DNA from: Rhynchopus sp. YZ270_cl-10
Taxonomy: Eukaryota; Euglenozoa; Diplonemea; Diplonemida; Diplonemidae
Direction: 5' to 3'
Assembly: GCA_964035575.1 (NCBI GenBank)
Contig: OZ037852.1
Coordinates: forward strand, 868,001-932,000
Length of the DNA stretch: 64,000 nucleotides
This document shows, in pieces, positions 35,738 through 45,130 of this stretch (position 1 is its first letter; the number at the start of each line of letters is the position of its first letter). Under the pieces are notes generated by a model. That model searched no databases and was not told the origin of the DNA. It was given only the letters and a program-made list of their open reading frames with translations. A program made the position numbers and the translations under genes.

Positions 35738-38440
35738 CTACTTTATATCAAACCCGGTTCTGCTTAGGACGCTGTCGAAGGCTGCTGCGCGCATTCGTTG
35801 TCTTTGACGGAGGGATTGGATGGTGTCAGCACTTGAGAAGGGGGAGGTTGGGGTGGGGCTGGAGACGAAGGGGGCGGGAGCCACTCCTATGGGGGGGACG
35901 TACGTGCGTGGGGAGAGGCCGGCAACACCACCTCCACCTACACCATGCGCAACTGCTTGAGCCGCCGCAACAGCCGCCTGAACCGAATTGCTCATAATCC
36001 CCGACCGCACAGCGGGGGGTGATATCCTGCGTATCGCTGCTTCACTCTGTGCAATGCTCGCCATTGCTGCCTGGGCATGCGCCGCTGGCGAGACCGGAGC
36101 ACTCGGTCTTCTCACTGGAGAGATATTTGCCAAACGCTCCCTTAACGACGGCGACTCCCCATACCCACGCACATCAAGCGTATCGGACCGGATGTTCACC
36201 CCAGCTGTCAACGATGTGGGAAGGATATCTCGGATTCTTTCCGTCGCGTCTCTGATACCATATGCCAACGCAGCTGGGGTAGGTACCGGAACTGGAACTG
36301 GAACTGGAATGGGCGGGGTGTGGTGGGCGCTGATCATTTGTGGGACCACAAGGTCGACGTATTGCTTCATCTGTTCGATAAAGAGGTTGCTCATCACATC
36401 ACAACGCTCTTCAAGGTATCCTAACAACCCTTTAATCCGATCCTGCAACGAATGAATCAAATCAACTGAAAGCTCGGCCACCGATGCCCTCACAATCGAC
36501 CCCACCGGGCTCAGAGATCCTGCAGCACGAGAAAGAACCTGCTCATGATGTGACATCCTGATAGGGCTTTCAAACGGACTCTGCGGCGCAACATGGTCCT
36601 GCCTGTTGCCATCCATATCTGCCCTCATCTGGTTTAGATTGCCCTTCAGCATGGTTATTTCATCAGGCACTTTGTCCATTTCTGACAACAACTCCGATAG
36701 TTTATCAAACTGCGTTCGCAACCCCGCCAACTGCGCTTCAAATGAGCTTTGATCGCCTCGGTCCTGCATTAACACAGAAACCCTTTCCCCCAATGCATCA
36801 ACCCTGGAGCGGACATCACCGAAATGCGCCTCCAATCCTTGGTCGCTATCGTTGAGAAGCGCGTTGAGTTTGGCTTCGAGGGAGGTGAGACGCTTGACGT
36901 GTTGAGGGAGTTGCGTGGAGAGGCCGGTTACGTTAGATTCGAGGGTGGTGAGGCGGGGCAGGGCGTGCTCGCTTCGCCATTTTCCGTGAGCTCCTTGGAG
37001 AAGGTTGTCCATTCGGCGCGCATCGACACCCAATGCATGGAAGCGTTGCAGTTTGCGATAGTACGTCGCAAGAAAGCTGCGTTTGTTAAAATGCATCAAC
37101 TGCTGCATAAGCGCCTCCCTCTGCCTCAACTTCCTGCCCCTCCCTTCAAACGCTCGCCAAACAGAGTAATACTGCATCCTCAATCCATTCTGCGTCGTCT
37201 TCCTAAAGGCCCCTGCAATATTCAATCTTGCCCGCTGCTTTTTCTTTGCAATGCGGAATGCCGCCCATTTGTTGTAATGCTTTTGAAGGAATAGCCGGCC
37301 ATTATGTTGCGTCAAGGCATGAATGAGGGGACGTCTGTGGATTTGTTGCCTCGCACGCTGCTGCGCAAGGAGGAGTTTTGTGTATGCACGACGCATTAAA
37401 TGTTTTTTTGTAGTGGGGACAAGAAGTTGGGCAGCTTCTCGAGCGCTTTGACGGCGATTTTGTTTTAATGTACGATACGCTGCGAGACGGTGGTAGAAAG
37501 ACCCTAAAAAGCTTTGTCTATTATGGATATGCAACGCTCGAAGAACCCTACGGTCGCGACGCAGCCTTTTCCGCATCGCAGTAAACCGTTGGAGTCGTTC
37601 ATAACAACGGCGTCTCAACGCATTTTTCGTCCTCCCTGCAAGCCCAGTACAACCCCCCGCTCTCCTTGCCGCTTCGTGCCATCTCCAATAGCAGCGCCCC
37701 AGCAACGTATACTCGTGTCTCCTTTGGAGAAGGAGAACCCCCATCTTCCCTTGGCTCAACCTCTGCCGTGCAAACTTCTTCTCAATCGCCATGATCTTTA
37801 GATGAAGGATTGCGTTGTCATCTACGGCGCTCATCTCCTTTACTCTCCCTTCCAATGCTGCGACTGATGTCTCCAAATACGTACACCGTGCAGACAGCTG
37901 ATCAATCTGCACCGGGCAATCAATATGCGGAGTAACCGGCGGTGGTGGTGGCAGAGGCTTCGCTGGTCGTGTCGGAGACAGCCTTCTAAGAGGATCCCCC
38001 TGCGGTGCGGGCTCAACACTCCTACGAAGCACCTCTTCGCGAAGTGCCCAGCGGCCTACCCCATCCCTTTCCCTTTCCCTTTCCCTTTCCCTCTCTCTAC
38101 GGCGTGCAGGCGACACCTGAGCACCCCCACCCCCACCCCCACCGATTGGACTACGGGAACGAGACCGGGACCGTCCCCCTATATCAACAAACATGCTTTC
38201 GCTTACGATGCTTCCAGCAGGGGAGGCTGGAGCGGAGTGGTGGTGGTGGTGGTGTTGTTGGTGTGTCGGGCCAAGAAGCGGGGTGTACCGATCCCGTTCC
38301 CGCTCCCTCTCCCGTTCTCGCTCAGGGTCACGCCGGCCCCACTCCTCATCACCAAAGGAGACCTGGCGGGGGCGACGGTGTGTCGGGGACGCACGACGTG
38401 ATACATGCTGCCAGATTGATGTCCCAGCAGGGGATGGCAT
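35738..38440 (-). CDS. Large coiled-coil protein with Sfi1-like repeats (900 aa)
   Basis: The N-terminal ~190 residues are low-complexity: proline runs, (RE)n stretches, SRSRSRS and polyglycine. Next comes a short coiled coil, then at least seven repeats of about 35-40 residues built as '[R/F]L..xYYxKWxxFR' (for example LQKHYNKWAAFRIAK, LRMQYYSVWRAFEGR, FLATYYRKLQRFHAL). These resemble Sfi1/centrin-binding helices. The C-terminal third has coiled coils (SLEAKLNALLND, LRTQFDKLSELLSEM) and an Ala/Pro-rich tail ending FDIK. A structural role at basal body or cytoskeleton is likely but inferred. ATG 38440 was chosen because a pyrimidine-AG lies 32 nt upstream (38472-38473). The frame stays open to 38578 only through poly-C/poly-Pro sequence. 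Confidence 0.8.
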   Translation of the reverse strand: MPSPAGTSIWQHVSRRASPTHRRPRQVSFGDEEWGRRDPERERERERERDRYTPLLGPTHQQHHHHHHSAPASPAGSIVSESMFVDIGGRSRSRSRSPIGGGGGGGAQVSPARRRERERERERERDGVGRWALREEVLRRSVEPAPQGDPLRRLSPTRPAKPLPPPPPVTPHIDCPVQIDQLSARCTYLETSVAALEGRVKEMSAVDDNAILHLKIMAIEKKFARQRLSQGKMGVLLLQRRHEYTLLGRCYWRWHEAARRAGGCTGLAGRTKNALRRRCYERLQRFTAMRKRLRRDRRVLRALHIHNRQSFLGSFYHRLAAYRTLKQNRRQSAREAAQLLVPTTKKHLMRRAYTKLLLAQQRARQQIHRRPLIHALTQHNGRLFLQKHYNKWAAFRIAKKKQRARLNIAGAFRKTTQNGLRMQYYSVWRAFEGRGRKLRQREALMQQLMHFNKRSFLATYYRKLQRFHALGVDARRMDNLLQGAHGKWRSEHALPRLTTLESNVTGLSTQLPQHVKRLTSLEAKLNALLNDSDQGLEAHFGDVRSRVDALGERVSVLMQDRGDQSSFEAQLAGLRTQFDKLSELLSEMDKVPDEITMLKGNLNQMRADMDGNRQDHVAPQSPFESPIRMSHHEQVLSRAAGSLSPVGSIVRASVAELSVDLIHSLQDRIKGLLGYLEERCDVMSNLFIEQMKQYVDLVVPQMISAHHTPPIPVPVPVPVPTPAALAYGIRDATERIRDILPTSLTAGVNIRSDTLDVRGYGESPSLRERLANISPVRRPSAPVSPAAHAQAAMASIAQSEAAIRRISPPAVRSGIMSNSVQAAVAAAQAVAHGVGGGGVAGLSPRTYVPPIGVAPAPFVSSPTPTSPFSSADTIQSLRQRQRMRAAAFDSVLSRTGFDIK

Positions 38441-38579
38441 TGGAGGGGGGGGTGGGGGGGGTATTTTTTTCCTGAGGATTGGAGGGGGGGGGGGGGGGGG
38501 GGGGTGGAAAAATTGACAGTGTTGTCTGAGAATACGTAGCAAATAAGATGTGTCTTTTTTTTTGAAAACTTTGAACAAC

Positions 38580-38752
38580 CACGGTCGCAGTGTAGCAACG
38601 TATTATATCCACTCCACACCCACCCTACAGCGTACTTCCATTTTCCGCGGTCTACGTTTGAGATGCCCTACTCCCGCCACCGTTCGTCAGTCAACAAAAA
38701 CGGGGACTATTGGAAACACAGCGGGGCAATACATTCTATGAAGCAAGCGACA
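38580..38752 (+). repeat. SINE-like family A2, copy 1
   Basis: Contains 'cttccattttccgcggtcta' and 'ctactcccgccaccgttcgt', aligning to 40560-40735 and to the reverse complement of 44695-44885. It lies upstream of the coiled-coil gene... that is, between that gene and the folylpolyglutamate synthase gene. Confidence 0.65.
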
Positions 38753-38807
38753 CGGGCAGTTCCCCCCACCCCACCCCCATTTCCCCCCCATCACCATCAA
38801 CTTTTTT

Positions 38808-40262
38808 TCATTGCACCCTTTCGAGACCGGGCATGAGGTTTGCAAGAATATCACTCGCAGACGAGAGCAGATAAAAGGAACCTGTTACAAGAAGCGTTGC
38901 TCGATGCCGCGACGGGCAGGACGCGACACGGGTCTTTGCGATTTGCACCGCAGTTTTTAAGGCCTCTGGGACACTTCCACTCTCCTTCCCAAGAACGAGG
39001 TTGCTTTGAGGAACACCCGCCTTCAGCAGCGACTGCGCAAGCTCCGATGCCTGCAACCCTCTTGGCGGAGGCATCGTGACCGGACAGAACACCGCACCCC
39101 CACCGAAGAACCCACGGTACGTCTCTGCCAACGCCGCAGTATCCTTATCCTTCAACACCCCCAACACGACTACACATGCCTTCTCCCTCTCCCCCTCCTC
39201 CCCCTCCACCTCCCCCACATGCCTCTCTAAAGTATCAGCCAACCCCTTAACTGCCTGCGGATTATGCGCACCATCAAAGATCACTTCAAAAGGAGGGGTT
39301 TGGTTGTGCCACACTTCGAATCTGCCAGAGCTTAGAGTGTTGGAGGAGGAGAGCGGACGGTATGGTGTAGTCCGCAGGGTGTTGAGGATGGCAGGTTTGT
39401 TAGGGAGGGTGATGCGGGGGGAGGTAATGAGGTGTAGGCAAGCCTCTCTCGCAAGAAGGAAGTTTTGGATGCGGTGTGAAGCGACGTTGGTATCATTCTG
39501 TCCCGACTCCCCCACGGAAACAAAACTGCCCTCAGGAACCCTGCACGAGGCAGCAACCTTTCGCAGACAACGCTCCACTTCAGGGTATTGTGGGTATGTC
39601 ACCACCGCTTTGGTGTTGGGTTTAATAATACCAGACTTCTCTAGTGCAATTTTTTCTGGGGTGTCACCAAGAATCCCACAATGATCCTTATCAATACTAG
39701 TAAACACTGCAACAGCAGGCGCGGGAATGACATTAGTACAGTCCACCCTTCCCCCTAAACCTACCTCCAGAACTAACACATCGACATTCCCCTCTGTGTG
39801 GAGGCGGGATACTGCAAGCAAGGATGCTGCGGTGATGCACTCAAACTGGCTTGCAGCCTGCTCGGTGTGCTTTCCTTGAACCACAGCGTTGAGTTCTTTT
39901 AGATACGCAAGGTGCTCTGCGTCTTCTTCAGTTGACACCTCTTTTGCATTAACCACCGCCAAAACCGCGTCAGAAAAAACCTTCTCCTCCACCGGAGCCA
40001 ATCCCACAGTCAAATGCTTTAAATACTGTGGTGACGAATGCGGTGATGTGAACGCCGCTGTTCTCAATCCCACCTCCTCCAATAGTTCGCATGCATGCGC
40101 TACAACCGAACCCTTTCCATTAGTCCCAGTAACATGAATCACAGGAGGAAGCTTCAAATGAGGTTCTCCAACACAGCTCAACACCCGCAGCATGGGGTCC
40201 AAAGTGAATTCACCCGAGCCTGTGAACGCAGGGAGTCGGTTGAGTTCTTCAATGTAAGACAT
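38808..40262 (-). CDS. FPGS: Folylpolyglutamate synthase / dihydrofolate synthase (484 aa)
   Basis: ATP-dependent Mur-ligase-type enzyme that adds glutamate to folates (or to dihydropteroate). P-loop HVTGTNGKGSV (residues 43-53). FolC signature LEVGLGGRVDCTNVI (165-179). Conserved SIDKDHCGILGDTPEKIALE (189-208) with the metal-binding His and the Lys that is often carbamylated. The C-terminal ligase domain has FDGAHNPQAVKGL. Length matches the family (about 420-590). Start ATG 40262 is followed directly by the expected N-terminal helix, and a pyrimidine-AG lies 47 nt upstream. The frame extends upstream to 40616 only through A/T homopolymers. No mitochondrial presequence is evident. Whether it also has dihydrofolate synthase activity cannot be told by eye. 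Confidence 0.95.
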   Translation of the reverse strand: MSYIEELNRLPAFTGSGEFTLDPMLRVLSCVGEPHLKLPPVIHVTGTNGKGSVVAHACELLEEVGLRTAAFTSPHSSPQYLKHLTVGLAPVEEKVFSDAVLAVVNAKEVSTEEDAEHLAYLKELNAVVQGKHTEQAASQFECITAASLLAVSRLHTEGNVDVLVLEVGLGGRVDCTNVIPAPAVAVFTSIDKDHCGILGDTPEKIALEKSGIIKPNTKAVVTYPQYPEVERCLRKVAASCRVPEGSFVSVGESGQNDTNVASHRIQNFLLAREACLHLITSPRITLPNKPAILNTLRTTPYRPLSSSNTLSSGRFEVWHNQTPPFEVIFDGAHNPQAVKGLADTLERHVGEVEGEEGEREKACVVVLGVLKDKDTAALAETYRGFFGGGAVFCPVTMPPPRGLQASELAQSLLKAGVPQSNLVLGKESGSVPEALKTAVQIAKTRVASCPSRHRATLLVTGSFYLLSSASDILANLMPGLERVQ

Positions 40263-40559
40263 TGTGTGGGGGTGAGGGTGTTGTAAGAGTGGGGTGCAGA
40301 CACCAGAGCTGAGGGGTGTTGTGAATATTGTGTGGGGGGAAAGAGGGAGAGGGGAGGGGAGATTATAAAATATGTTGTTTTGTTGTTTGTCATTTTGTTT
40401 TGTTTTTGTTTTTAGCGTTTTCTTTTTCTGTTTCAATATTGCCTGCGCCAAAAAAATGGGCCTTGTAAGAACAGAATATACTCCTTTCATAAGGGAACAA
40501 ACTCTCCACAAAAACTTTTTTTTCATTTTTGAAAATTTGAAAAAAAAAAAATAAAACCC

Positions 40560-40735
40560 CCACGGTGTCGCAACAGAAATATATCTATGTTGCACACCAC
40601 CCTCTTTGTTTTCCATTTCGCAGTACAGTTTGATATGTCCTCATCCTAGGACCCCGCTACCGCCCATCAGTCAACGAAACGGAGTCAGTGGAACACGAGG
40701 TCATTACTCCTCATGCGAAACAAGCCAACTCACGG
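40560..40735 (+). repeat. SINE-like family A2, copy 2
   Basis: Contains 'ggtgtcgcaacagaaatata', 'ttccatttcgcagtac' and 'cccatcagtcaacgaaacgg'; more diverged than the other two copies. Confidence 0.6.
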
Positions 40736-41021
40736 GGAGGGTTTTTTTTTTGGAAAAGCTATTCGACAAAAATCCAAAAACAAAAAACAGTCTTCCAGGA
40801 AATAGCTCTTTTTCTTGAAGGTACCGCCAGAGTTTTTTTTCCTCTTTTTTGAAACTCATTTTTTTTCGAGCTTGGGGAGGGTATGTTTTTCTAGCTCGGA
40901 CCGAGCCCAATGTCAGGGTTGTAGGACCCCGAAAGAAAACCCCCTGTAACTAAATATCTCTAGCATCAAAAAAACTACACATTCCTTTACCTCTATAACC
41001 CATTCGTTTTTTTTCTTTTTT

Positions 41022-41100
41022 TGAAAACTTGGTTGTATTAGTGGAGTTCATCCTCGTTAGTGTGCTCATTAGTGTAGCCACCCGAGGATGAACTCCACTA
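41022..41100 (+). repeat. Repeat family C with perfect 17-bp inverted repeat
   Basis: AGTGGAGTTCATCCTCG (41040-41056) and CGAGGATGAACTCCACT (41083-41099) are exact complements around 26 nt that include a second 'attagtgtag'. It looks like a head-to-head pair of the family C repeat (CTTGGTTGTATTAGTGTAGA..) beside a T-run. Confidence 0.8.
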
Positions 41101-41116
41101 ACTTTATCTTTTTTGC

Positions 41117-42037
41117 CTACCTCTTTCTTTTGGGAAAGGGGTAGCGTGCCTTGGGCATTGAACTGTTGTGGAACAGCTCGACATAGCCACTATTCCCTTT
41201 TGGGGTAACGTAACGGCTGATTCCGATATCAGCACCGATGAGCTTTCCATTGCAGTGAATACCTACTTTTTCTCCTTGCACCGTATGCCCTACAACAATA
41301 CCTCGAACCACATGCTCGGTGTGTCTATTAAATGAAGCAATCGCCTTTTCCACTAACGCACATTGTCCTCTCATTGCTGCCTGGATCGGAGCGCGCGTCC
41401 AGAGTGGACCATTATTCGTCAAAATCGGATGAGAAAAATCTAATGCATCTAACCTATCATGCGCGACCCGGTTGACCTCATCGACACCAAGCACAGCGTA
41501 TTCATCAAGACACCCTGCATGCACAAAGACATATCCACCACGCTGTGCGATAATCGGGAATTTTGAAATGATTTTGCCGTATTCACCTTCTGTGGGGTGG
41601 AACAGCATATTCCAGGTGTCTTTACCACCATAGTAGCGGAGTTCTTCGAGGTTAACGTATTGGAGCATGCCGCCGAGGTTCATGAGCTCGTGGTTGCCCA
41701 TGAGGCTGACGAGCTCACCTCCTGCCAGGTGTGCTTCTTGTTTAAGGCGTTGGATGAGACGGAAGAGTTTTATGCTATCCGGTCCACGGTCGAAGACGTC
41801 ACCTAGTTGGACCAGTGTAGTGTTGCCGCCACTCCAGCGTAGCTCACCATGTGCGTCGCGTTCGACAACCCCAGCAAGAGTGAACACATCCTCCGCATGT
41901 TCGTAATCCCCATGCAAATCGCCAATAGCAATCAACCGTGCCGTCGCCTCCGTCCATTCACACTGAGGCAGCTGCAGACCTCCGACAGAAAAAATTAGAA
42001 AAAAGGACAGCAGCTTTCGCGCGATGGATATCGTCAT
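41117..42037 (-). CDS. Secreted calcineurin-like (Shewanella-like) phosphatase (306 aa)
   Basis: Metallophosphoesterase with the full set of di-metal motifs: GDLHG (39-43), GDVFDRG (79-85), GNHE (114-117), FVHAG and VVGHT. Order and spacing fit the PPP-like 'Shewanella-like protein phosphatase' group, a bacterial-type Ser/Thr or Tyr phosphatase family found in many protists and plants. A hydrophobic N-terminal segment (residues 7-21) followed by a polar stretch looks like a signal peptide, so it probably acts in the secretory pathway. Start ATG 42037 is 8 nt downstream of a strong pyrimidine-AG (42046-42045). An upstream frame to 42340 is homopolymer sequence. It ends in a basic tail PKRKR. 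Substrate unknown. Confidence 0.92.
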   Translation of the reverse strand: MTISIARKLLSFFLIFSVGGLQLPQCEWTEATARLIAIGDLHGDYEHAEDVFTLAGVVERDAHGELRWSGGNTTLVQLGDVFDRGPDSIKLFRLIQRLKQEAHLAGGELVSLMGNHELMNLGGMLQYVNLEELRYYGGKDTWNMLFHPTEGEYGKIISKFPIIAQRGGYVFVHAGCLDEYAVLGVDEVNRVAHDRLDALDFSHPILTNNGPLWTRAPIQAAMRGQCALVEKAIASFNRHTEHVVRGIVVGHTVQGEKVGIHCNGKLIGADIGISRYVTPKGNSGYVELFHNSSMPKARYPFPKRKR

Positions 42038-42524
42038 TTTTTGACTGTGTTTAAAAAGGGGGGATTTTTGTACTGTTGAGGGAGAATGAATAAGGGGAAG
42101 GGAAGGTGAGTTTGATTGTTGTAAGAATGCAGATGTTCGATCTAAAAAAAAGGAGGGGAAGAGGGAGGGATAAAAAAAAACCTTTTTTTTTTTTGTTGAG
42201 TATCCAAAAAAACCAGAGAAAATAAAAAATAAAAAAAAGCGAGAAAAATAATGGAAAAGCCTCTTTAACGGGGAGAAAAGGTGGTGTGGCTTTAGGCCTT
42301 TGCAAGGGGAACGGGGAGAGGAGGGAATCGCCTTCATCAAAAAAAAAATGAAAAAAAAAAATCGCCACTTATTGAGTATGGCAGAGACGAGACAATTGGG
42401 GAACCCTCATCTGACACATTTTTTTTTTTTTTGAAAAATTGAAAAATTGACGTGTAGACACCTCGCTTTTTTCTCGTGTGAACTCCACGCAATTTTTTTT
42501 TATTCTTTGCTTTGAAAAATAGTA

Positions 42525-42559
42525 CAGCGTTATATACACCTATGGTGTATATAACGCTG
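42525..42559. repeat. Perfect 16-bp hairpin
   Basis: CAGCGTTATATACACC, loop TAT, GGTGTATATAACGCTG. A related imperfect sequence occurs near 43910-43945. Confidence 0.85.
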
Positions 42560-42707
42560 GTTAAAAAGGAAGAAATGCATATCGTCCTCTACTCTAGCAA
42601 GTAGCTTTTATTGTTGCATTCAAGCGCTACACTAGTTGCATCATGTTTTCCTTTTTGTTAATCTGTTGGTCACCGTGTGGTTCAAACTGTTCTTCATTAT
42701 CTTTTTT

Positions 42708-42772
42708 TGATAAATTGTTGGAGTAGTGTAGTTGCAGCAGTGTGTTGCCACAGTTGTGCAATCTCCACTGTC
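42708..42772 (+). repeat. Repeat family D, copy 1
   Basis: Consensus TTGATAAATTGTTGGAGTAG, then TGTAGTTGCC.., then CAGTTGTGCAATCTCCACTG. Always preceded by a T-run. Other copies: 43381-43430 (diverged), 44398-44460, 59786-59852, 60252-60320. Confidence 0.75.
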
Positions 42773-43665
42773 TTTTTGTTGTGTCGACAAAAATCGCCAA
42801 AGGACCCGCTTGGGGAACCTAGGGTCTATACTCAATGTTGGCAAAGCCTTTTGTACTACGGAAGGTATAGACGTCAGTCGTCCTGAACCCTTGAGAGCAG
42901 TTTTTATGGAAAAAAAAAATATTTTTTTCTGAAAACCCGAGTGTAGTGTAGACACCCGAGGATGAGCTCCACCATTATTTAAGATGGGGAAAAATGAGGA
43001 GAAAACACCTCCGCATTCCCAAGAATAGTACCAGGGAAAACCCTGCGAAATCGCATCAGAGAGACGCGATAAAACAATAACCCACCCTTAACCCCAATAA
43101 CTCATTGTTCAGTTTGAATGTTTTGACAAAAAAAAAATGTGTATTCACTGAAAGTGTATCATTGCCGGTCCTTGCCGTTTGCTAGGGTTACCAGCAGAAC
43201 ATTTTTTTTTCTCTTCAATTTTTTTTTTTTTTGAAACACTCATTGGCAACGTCGTTCTTATAATTTGCATGTTTTTGTTTTTGTTTTTGTTTTTGGTTTT
43301 GCTTTTTTTTTTTGCTGCATCGACAATCATGGTGTATTCAACGCCATTTTTTTGCTTTTTTTTTTTGTTGTTGTTATTTTTTGATAAATTATCGGAATAG
43401 TGTAGTTACCACCTGTGCAAGCTCCACTTTCCTTTTTTTTTTCACGCAGAAATCACACCTTACACTCTCCCTCTCTCCCCCACCCCTTTTGTTTTAGTTT
43501 CTATTTTTTTTGTTACAGTGTTGAGCCCCTTGGAAGGCACGGAGGAGGGGGGAGAAAAGGTGAACCACAAAATAGTCCTGGATAAGACAGTAAACTGTCT
43601 CGCGTATTCATACACAGGGTTGTTTGAGAAATAAGAAGACGTGCATTACACAGCGGAAACTAAAA

Positions 43666-43785
43666 GTTGACTTGAAATACAAAAGCCCTCTCGTGAACAG
43701 TGTACCTTTGGTATGACCGGCTGTACCGGGGGGTGGACACCCAACTGTGCAGTCCTACAATCCATTTCGTGGTTTCCATCTGATA
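43666..43785 (+). repeat. SINE-like family A, copy 1
   Basis: About 120 bp: GTTGACTTGAAATACAAAAG, then 'gtgaacagtgtacctttggt', 'atgaccggctgtaccggggg', 'gtggacacccaac', 'ccatttcgtggttt'. Other copies: 44979-45130, 47659-47755 (in a Mago intron), 49695-49875, 55174-55274, 59447-59565. Usually an A-run sits on the left side. Confidence 0.75.
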
Positions 43786-44122
43786 ACTAAAATTGGGGTG
43801 AAATACACGAATTTTATGGGTTTAGTGATTTTCCCCTCTCCCATCGTGCACAGTTTGTGTGAATTTCCTTCTTTCTTCTTCAGTGCTGAAATTTCGGCCT
43901 AGAATTGGATACAGAACACTTTATGGTGTTTATAATGCATCCTGTAGAATAATTCAATACACGATGTTTTGCAAGCAAAAAAAAAATGAGTTGTAACATT
44001 GCAGGGTTGAGCCGTAAGACGTTTACGTGCATTTTGCTTTACTCCAAGAGAGGTGACAACAGACAGTACTGGGGTGAACGTAAGACGTCAAAAAAAAAAA
44101 AAGCACAACCTTGCCAGCGTAC

Positions 44123-44195
44123 GACACCCATCCGGGTTTGAACCGGAGATTTTCTCTGCCTCAGGAGACGTCTTGACCTACTAGACCATGGGTGG
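44123..44195 (-). tRNA. tRNA-like gene, anticodon uncertain
   Basis: On the minus strand, A box TGGTCTAGTAGG and B box GGTTCAAACCC both match the polymerase III consensus. D arm GTCT..AGAC and T arm TCCGG-TTCAAAC-CCGGA are perfect. The acceptor stem CCACCCA/TGGGTGT pairs at six of seven positions. A T-run of about 13 lies 25 nt beyond the 3' end as terminator. The anticodon arm is odd: TCTC and GAGA enclose an eight-base loop CTGAGGCA, and placing U33 gives GAG, but a leucine tRNA should have a long variable arm, which is absent. It is either a divergent tRNA or a tRNA pseudogene. Confidence 0.6.
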
Positions 44196-44397
44196 TTTGG
44201 GGGGCTTTTTTCGCTGCATTTATTTTCTTTTTGTTGTTGTCGACAATCACCTACCGAGGTAGGAGTCTGCACTCATGGTCGCCCGAAGGCCATCGACGCA
44301 AATCATCCTATTTATTTTATTGAAAAGTTTAGTTGTGCTATTCTCTTGATGACCTCACCTTAGTGTAGCTGGCATACAGTCTTTTTCACTATTTTTT

Positions 44398-44460
44398 TGA
44401 TAAATTGTTGGAGTAGTGTAGTTGCCTCGGTTGTGATACCAGTTGTGCAATCTCCACTGT
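44398..44460 (+). repeat. Repeat family D, copy 3
   Basis: Near-consensus copy beginning TTGATAAATTGTTGGAGTAG after a T-run. Confidence 0.75.
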
Positions 44461-44694
44461 TTTTTTTTTTTTATCACTTTCCATATTTCGGTGCTTGGCT
44501 GAAGTGTGTTGTTTGAAAGCAGAAACATTGGCCGGCGTGTGTGTGTTTGATAACTAATAGGGGGTAATTATTGCGCAGAATATGGCCCCAAGGCCGGCAT
44601 ATGTGTATGCATGACAACGTGGCAGTGCCCTTGAAGGTAGACTATGAAAGTGCGGCTCCAAAAAAAAAAAAAAAAATCCCACACCGCGAGGCAG

Positions 44695-44885
44695 GGAGAA
44701 TACCCCGAGCCCACTTACTTCGCACAAGGATTTGCTCCCTTGTGTTCCAATTATACCCGTTTCGTTGACTGACGAGCGGTAGCGGGAGTAGGACATCTCA
44801 ACGTAGACCGCGAAATGGAAGTAAGTTGGGCGGAGGGTGGGCGTGGCGTGGATATATGCTGTTGCGACACGTGATTTTTCCAAGT
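44695..44885 (-). repeat. SINE-like family A2, copy 3 (inverted)
   Basis: The reverse complement aligns with 38580-38752 over 'ttccatttcgcggtctacgt' and 'ctactcccgctaccgctcgt'. Confidence 0.7.
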
Positions 44886-44905
44886 TTTCAAAAAAAAAAT
44901 GAAGA

Positions 44906-44953
44906 GAAAAGTTTATAAGATGACCCTAAGCCTCTCCGTGCTTAGTCACCTTG
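44906..44953 (+). repeat. Hairpin repeat family B, best copy
   Basis: GTTTATAAGATGACCCTAAG, loop cctctccgtg, CTTAGTCACCTT: AAGATGAC..CTAAG pairs with CTTAG..GTCACCTT. Others: 28704-28746, 33981-34024, 46551-46600, 48115-48140, 48282-48327, 61946-61992. Copies of only the GTTTAYAAGATGA module: 30324-30352 and 34757-34780. Confidence 0.75.
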
Positions 44954-44978
44954 GTCACATTCGAAGAAAGAAAAAAAG

Positions 44979-45130
44979 GTTGACTTGAAATACAAAGCCC
45001 TCTCGTGACAGTGTACCTTGATACATGACCGGTACCCCACTACATTCCATTTCGTGGTTTACATCTGATATGCTCTACTCCCGCTTCCTCTCATCAGTCA
45101 GATGAACGGGGATCATTGAAGGCACATGGT
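44979..45130 (+). repeat. SINE-like family A, copy 2 (long form)
   Basis: Family A 5' part followed by the 3' module 'ctactcccgcttcctctcat' and 'gaacggggatcattg', which is shared with family A2. It shows that the two families are modular relatives. Confidence 0.7.

Larger units (their letters stand above)
42038..44122. other. Spacer with interspersed repeats
   Basis: No protein gene supported. Holds family C copies (42431-42490, 42930-42973), family D copies (42708-42772, 43381-43430), a 'gtcgacaatcacc'-type repeat (about 42779-42900), a perfect hairpin (42525-42559), a family A copy (43666-43785) and long A/T homopolymers. Confidence 0.5.

Noticed and set aside
38441-38578. Poly-proline N-terminal extension of the coiled-coil protein
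   Set aside because: The frame crosses a poly-G/C tract and a likely splice acceptor at 38472-38473.
40263-40616. 118-residue extension of folylpolyglutamate synthase
   Set aside because: Phe/Lys-rich translation of A/T homopolymers; the enzyme core starts at 40262.
43666-43785. Family A repeat as a tRNA-derived SINE
   Set aside because: No convincing A and B boxes with tRNA spacing on either strand; called SINE-like only.
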